From NCBI GenBank assembly GCA_902489795.1, contig CABUBU010000034.1, positions 1 through 14,014 of the forward strand: 14,014 bases of DNA. The letters are read 5' to 3'. Made by a program: the position numbers and the translations under genes. The notes beneath the pieces were generated by a model that saw only the letters and a program-made list of their open reading frames with translations, was not told the DNA's origin and did not search any database. This DNA is from an uncultured Azospirillum sp. (GTDB taxonomy: Bacteria; Pseudomonadota; Alphaproteobacteria; RF32; CAG-239). Shown piece by piece: positions 12,531-14,014 of the stretch (position 1 is its first letter; every line of letters starts with the position of its first letter).

Positions 12531-14014
12531 CTAGATTCCGCAATCACTCAAATCATTATTCCAACGGGCATGCTCATAGTTGCTCTCTGGGCCGCGGCCG
12601 CCGCCTCCGGCGTTACGCGATGTGCCATTAATATCCTTATAAGTGGTGCCGCTCGTATTTTTGTCATAACCAAATCCACGGTTGGTCGTGCCGGCATGGG
12701 CAGTCCAGCAGTGACACTTATTGCCATAAGACGGGTAATTGAGTGACGTGACGTAATAAGCGCCGGTTGAACTGGAAACGCAAAACTTCGATCCAGCCTT
12801 ACCAACCCAAACTGCTGCCTTTTCATTTGTCTGATTGTTTTTTAGATTATACCAGGCATTTTGTTTAACAATCAGTTTGGAATTATTGGAACCTTCGCCG
12901 AGCATAGCCCACTGAACATAAATTTTGCTTGGATTGGAAGCATCTTGCGGCCCGACCAGGTACAAAACCGAACTGTTCTGCACTCTTACAACCCGTGCTC
13001 TGAACGCGCCGTTGCCGCCGAGCCCCATTCCCGGATTGAGGTTAAAGGTCGAATTGCTGCCGACATACATTTCCTGATTGATTTTCACATCATACTGATT
13101 AAACGTTCCGCTTGAATTCAAGTAGAGATAATCGGTGGTAATAGCCGGCTGGATCAGGCTGGAAGAATACCCCGAAATATCAGGAAAAAATGTTACCGGA
13201 GCATTAAATATGATCCCCTTAGCCTGCATATTGACCCGATACATAGAAACTCTGCTGTTGGCTGTGAATTTATTATTGGTAAAATTCAGTTTTAAATCGT
13301 AAAAATATGTATAATAGTTGCTGTCCGACATTGATGACGACGTTGCGTCAAATTTTGAATAAGTAGCTGTCAGAGTCGGATTGTTGTCTTTACAGGACTG
13401 AGCCATCAGTGAGTCAGCTAAAACCTGAGTGACATAGTAGCGGGCGCCGTAATAACTTTTGCTGCGGTACAACCAATTGGATGACACATCTTCGGCAATA
13501 ATATAACCACTGGCATTTTTATTCTGAAGACCGTTGCGATCACCATAAACTATTTTGGAATCCGGTGTTTCGGCAAGATATTGCTTGATTGCTTCACTGC
13601 AACTTAAAAGTACGCACTTTCCATCCTGAACTTTGTAACCGCGTTTACAGGCAGTTGCACGATATCGGCTTCCTCTGGTGCAACCTTGTTCATCTTCACA
13701 GCTGGCATATGAAGCTACCGGACTGCTCGGATCGTCAACATCTTCAAAATCGTAAGGATAAACGTTGCTGTCACAACTGCAGCATCTCTTGGCCTTATAG
13801 ACATCTCCCTGTTGGCACAAAGGATCGTTGACATAAGTGCCGTATTCGCAATTGCTGGTAATAACCTTGTAATCCTCACCGCACAAACAAGTTGCATAAT
13901 ATATGTTACCGTTACTGTCCGTACATGAGTTACCGGAAGCAGAAGATCCTTTAGTTGAACATTCTTCTTCGGTCTTGGGATAAAGGCCGCGGTCACACAG
14001 ACATTCGGTGAAAT
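12531..14014 (-). CDS. large cysteine-repeat protein, C-terminal part only
   Basis: 493 residues are visible. The frame is open to the window edge, so the true start lies to the right; the TTG at 13886 inside it is not a start because the Cys repeats continue through it. Residues 1–138 (from the edge) are Cys-rich, with three copies of a pattern C-x(2–4)-G-x2-Y-x-A-x2-C: CTDSNGNIYYATC (30–42), CQQGDVYKAKRC (66–77) and CTRGSRYRATAC (111–122), each followed by a C-x-C or GYK stretch. From about 140 on the protein is rich in Asn, Ser, Thr and Tyr with short β-like repeats (NSSGTFN, VGSNSTFNLN, VQNSSVLYLV), suggesting a β-solenoid. The end is Gly-rich (AGGGGRG) and stops at CGI. It is presumably exported and disulfide-bonded. 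Family and function not recognised. Confidence 0.78.
   Translation of the reverse strand, partial: FTECLCDRGLYPKTEEECSTKGSSASGNSCTDSNGNIYYATCLCGEDYKVITSNCEYGTYVNDPLCQQGDVYKAKRCCSCDSNVYPYDFEDVDDPSSPVASYASCEDEQGCTRGSRYRATACKRGYKVQDGKCVLLSCSEAIKQYLAETPDSKIVYGDRNGLQNKNASGYIIAEDVSSNWLYRSKSYYGARYYVTQVLADSLMAQSCKDNNPTLTATYSKFDATSSSMSDSNYYTYFYDLKLNFTNNKFTANSRVSMYRVNMQAKGIIFNAPVTFFPDISGYSSSLIQPAITTDYLYLNSSGTFNQYDVKINQEMYVGSNSTFNLNPGMGLGGNGAFRARVVRVQNSSVLYLVGPQDASNPSKIYVQWAMLGEGSNNSKLIVKQNAWYNLKNNQTNEKAAVWVGKAGSKFCVSSSTGAYYVTSLNYPSYGNKCHCWTAHAGTTNRGFGYDKNTSGTTYKDINGTSRNAGGGGRGPESNYEHARWNNDLSDCGI

Noticed and set aside
13715..13996. 93-residue − strand open frame and the TTG at 13886 as a start
   Set aside because: The 93-residue frame is a shadow of the Cys-repeat frame. 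The TTG is internal, because Cys-rich coding continues unbroken to the window edge.

Overview
The window looks like a chromosomal segment of an alphaproteobacterium. The clues are a maf–rng–yacG cluster, a DksA whose zinc finger keeps only one of the usual four cysteines, an Aas and FadL pair, several outer-membrane β-barrel or OmpA-type proteins, and an intergenic hairpin of the 'ATCCCGAA…TTCGGGAT' kind that is common in alphaproteobacterial genomes. A lipoprotein with a Bacteroidota-style signal suggests contact with Bacteroidota, as in an animal gut. This assignment is inference from protein features; no 16S rRNA or other marker gene is present.

Layout. 1–285: no convincing gene. It holds stacked hairpins and a T-run facing +, possibly the end of a mobile element or a gene lying left of the window. 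286–2685 (−): a tight operon dksA–maf–rng–yacG with an ATGA overlap and very short gaps, behind a readable sigma70-type promoter. 2812–3357 (−): a type IVb-like prepilin, divergent from a small outer-membrane β-barrel gene (3452–4009, +). 4028–4110: two convergent intrinsic terminators. 4144–4485 (−): a small secreted Ala/Thr/acid-rich protein. 4486–5053: 568 bases without a credible gene. 5054–5695 (−): an OmpA-domain lipoprotein with a glycine zipper. 5831–6946 (−): three small genes of unknown function.

7044–9206 (−): a full-length Aas (PlsC acyltransferase plus acyl-ACP synthetase), divergent across 336 bases from a FadL-type outer-membrane transporter (9543–10832, +). Together they suggest capture of exogenous fatty acids or lysophospholipids and their reuse in membrane lipids. 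A 17-bp inverted repeat lies in the shared upstream region.

10913–12130 (−): a lipoprotein with a Cys-Ser-Lys-Asp-Asp export-type signal and an internal duplication, without a recognisable Shine-Dalgarno. 12131–12530: a palindrome-rich intergenic stretch. 12531 to the right edge (−): the C-terminal 493 residues of a large cysteine-repeat protein whose start lies outside the window.

The last three regions (10913–14014) are the least ordinary part of the window. The rest is mostly housekeeping or envelope genes. No CRISPR array, tRNA, rRNA or recognisable transposase or defence gene was seen.
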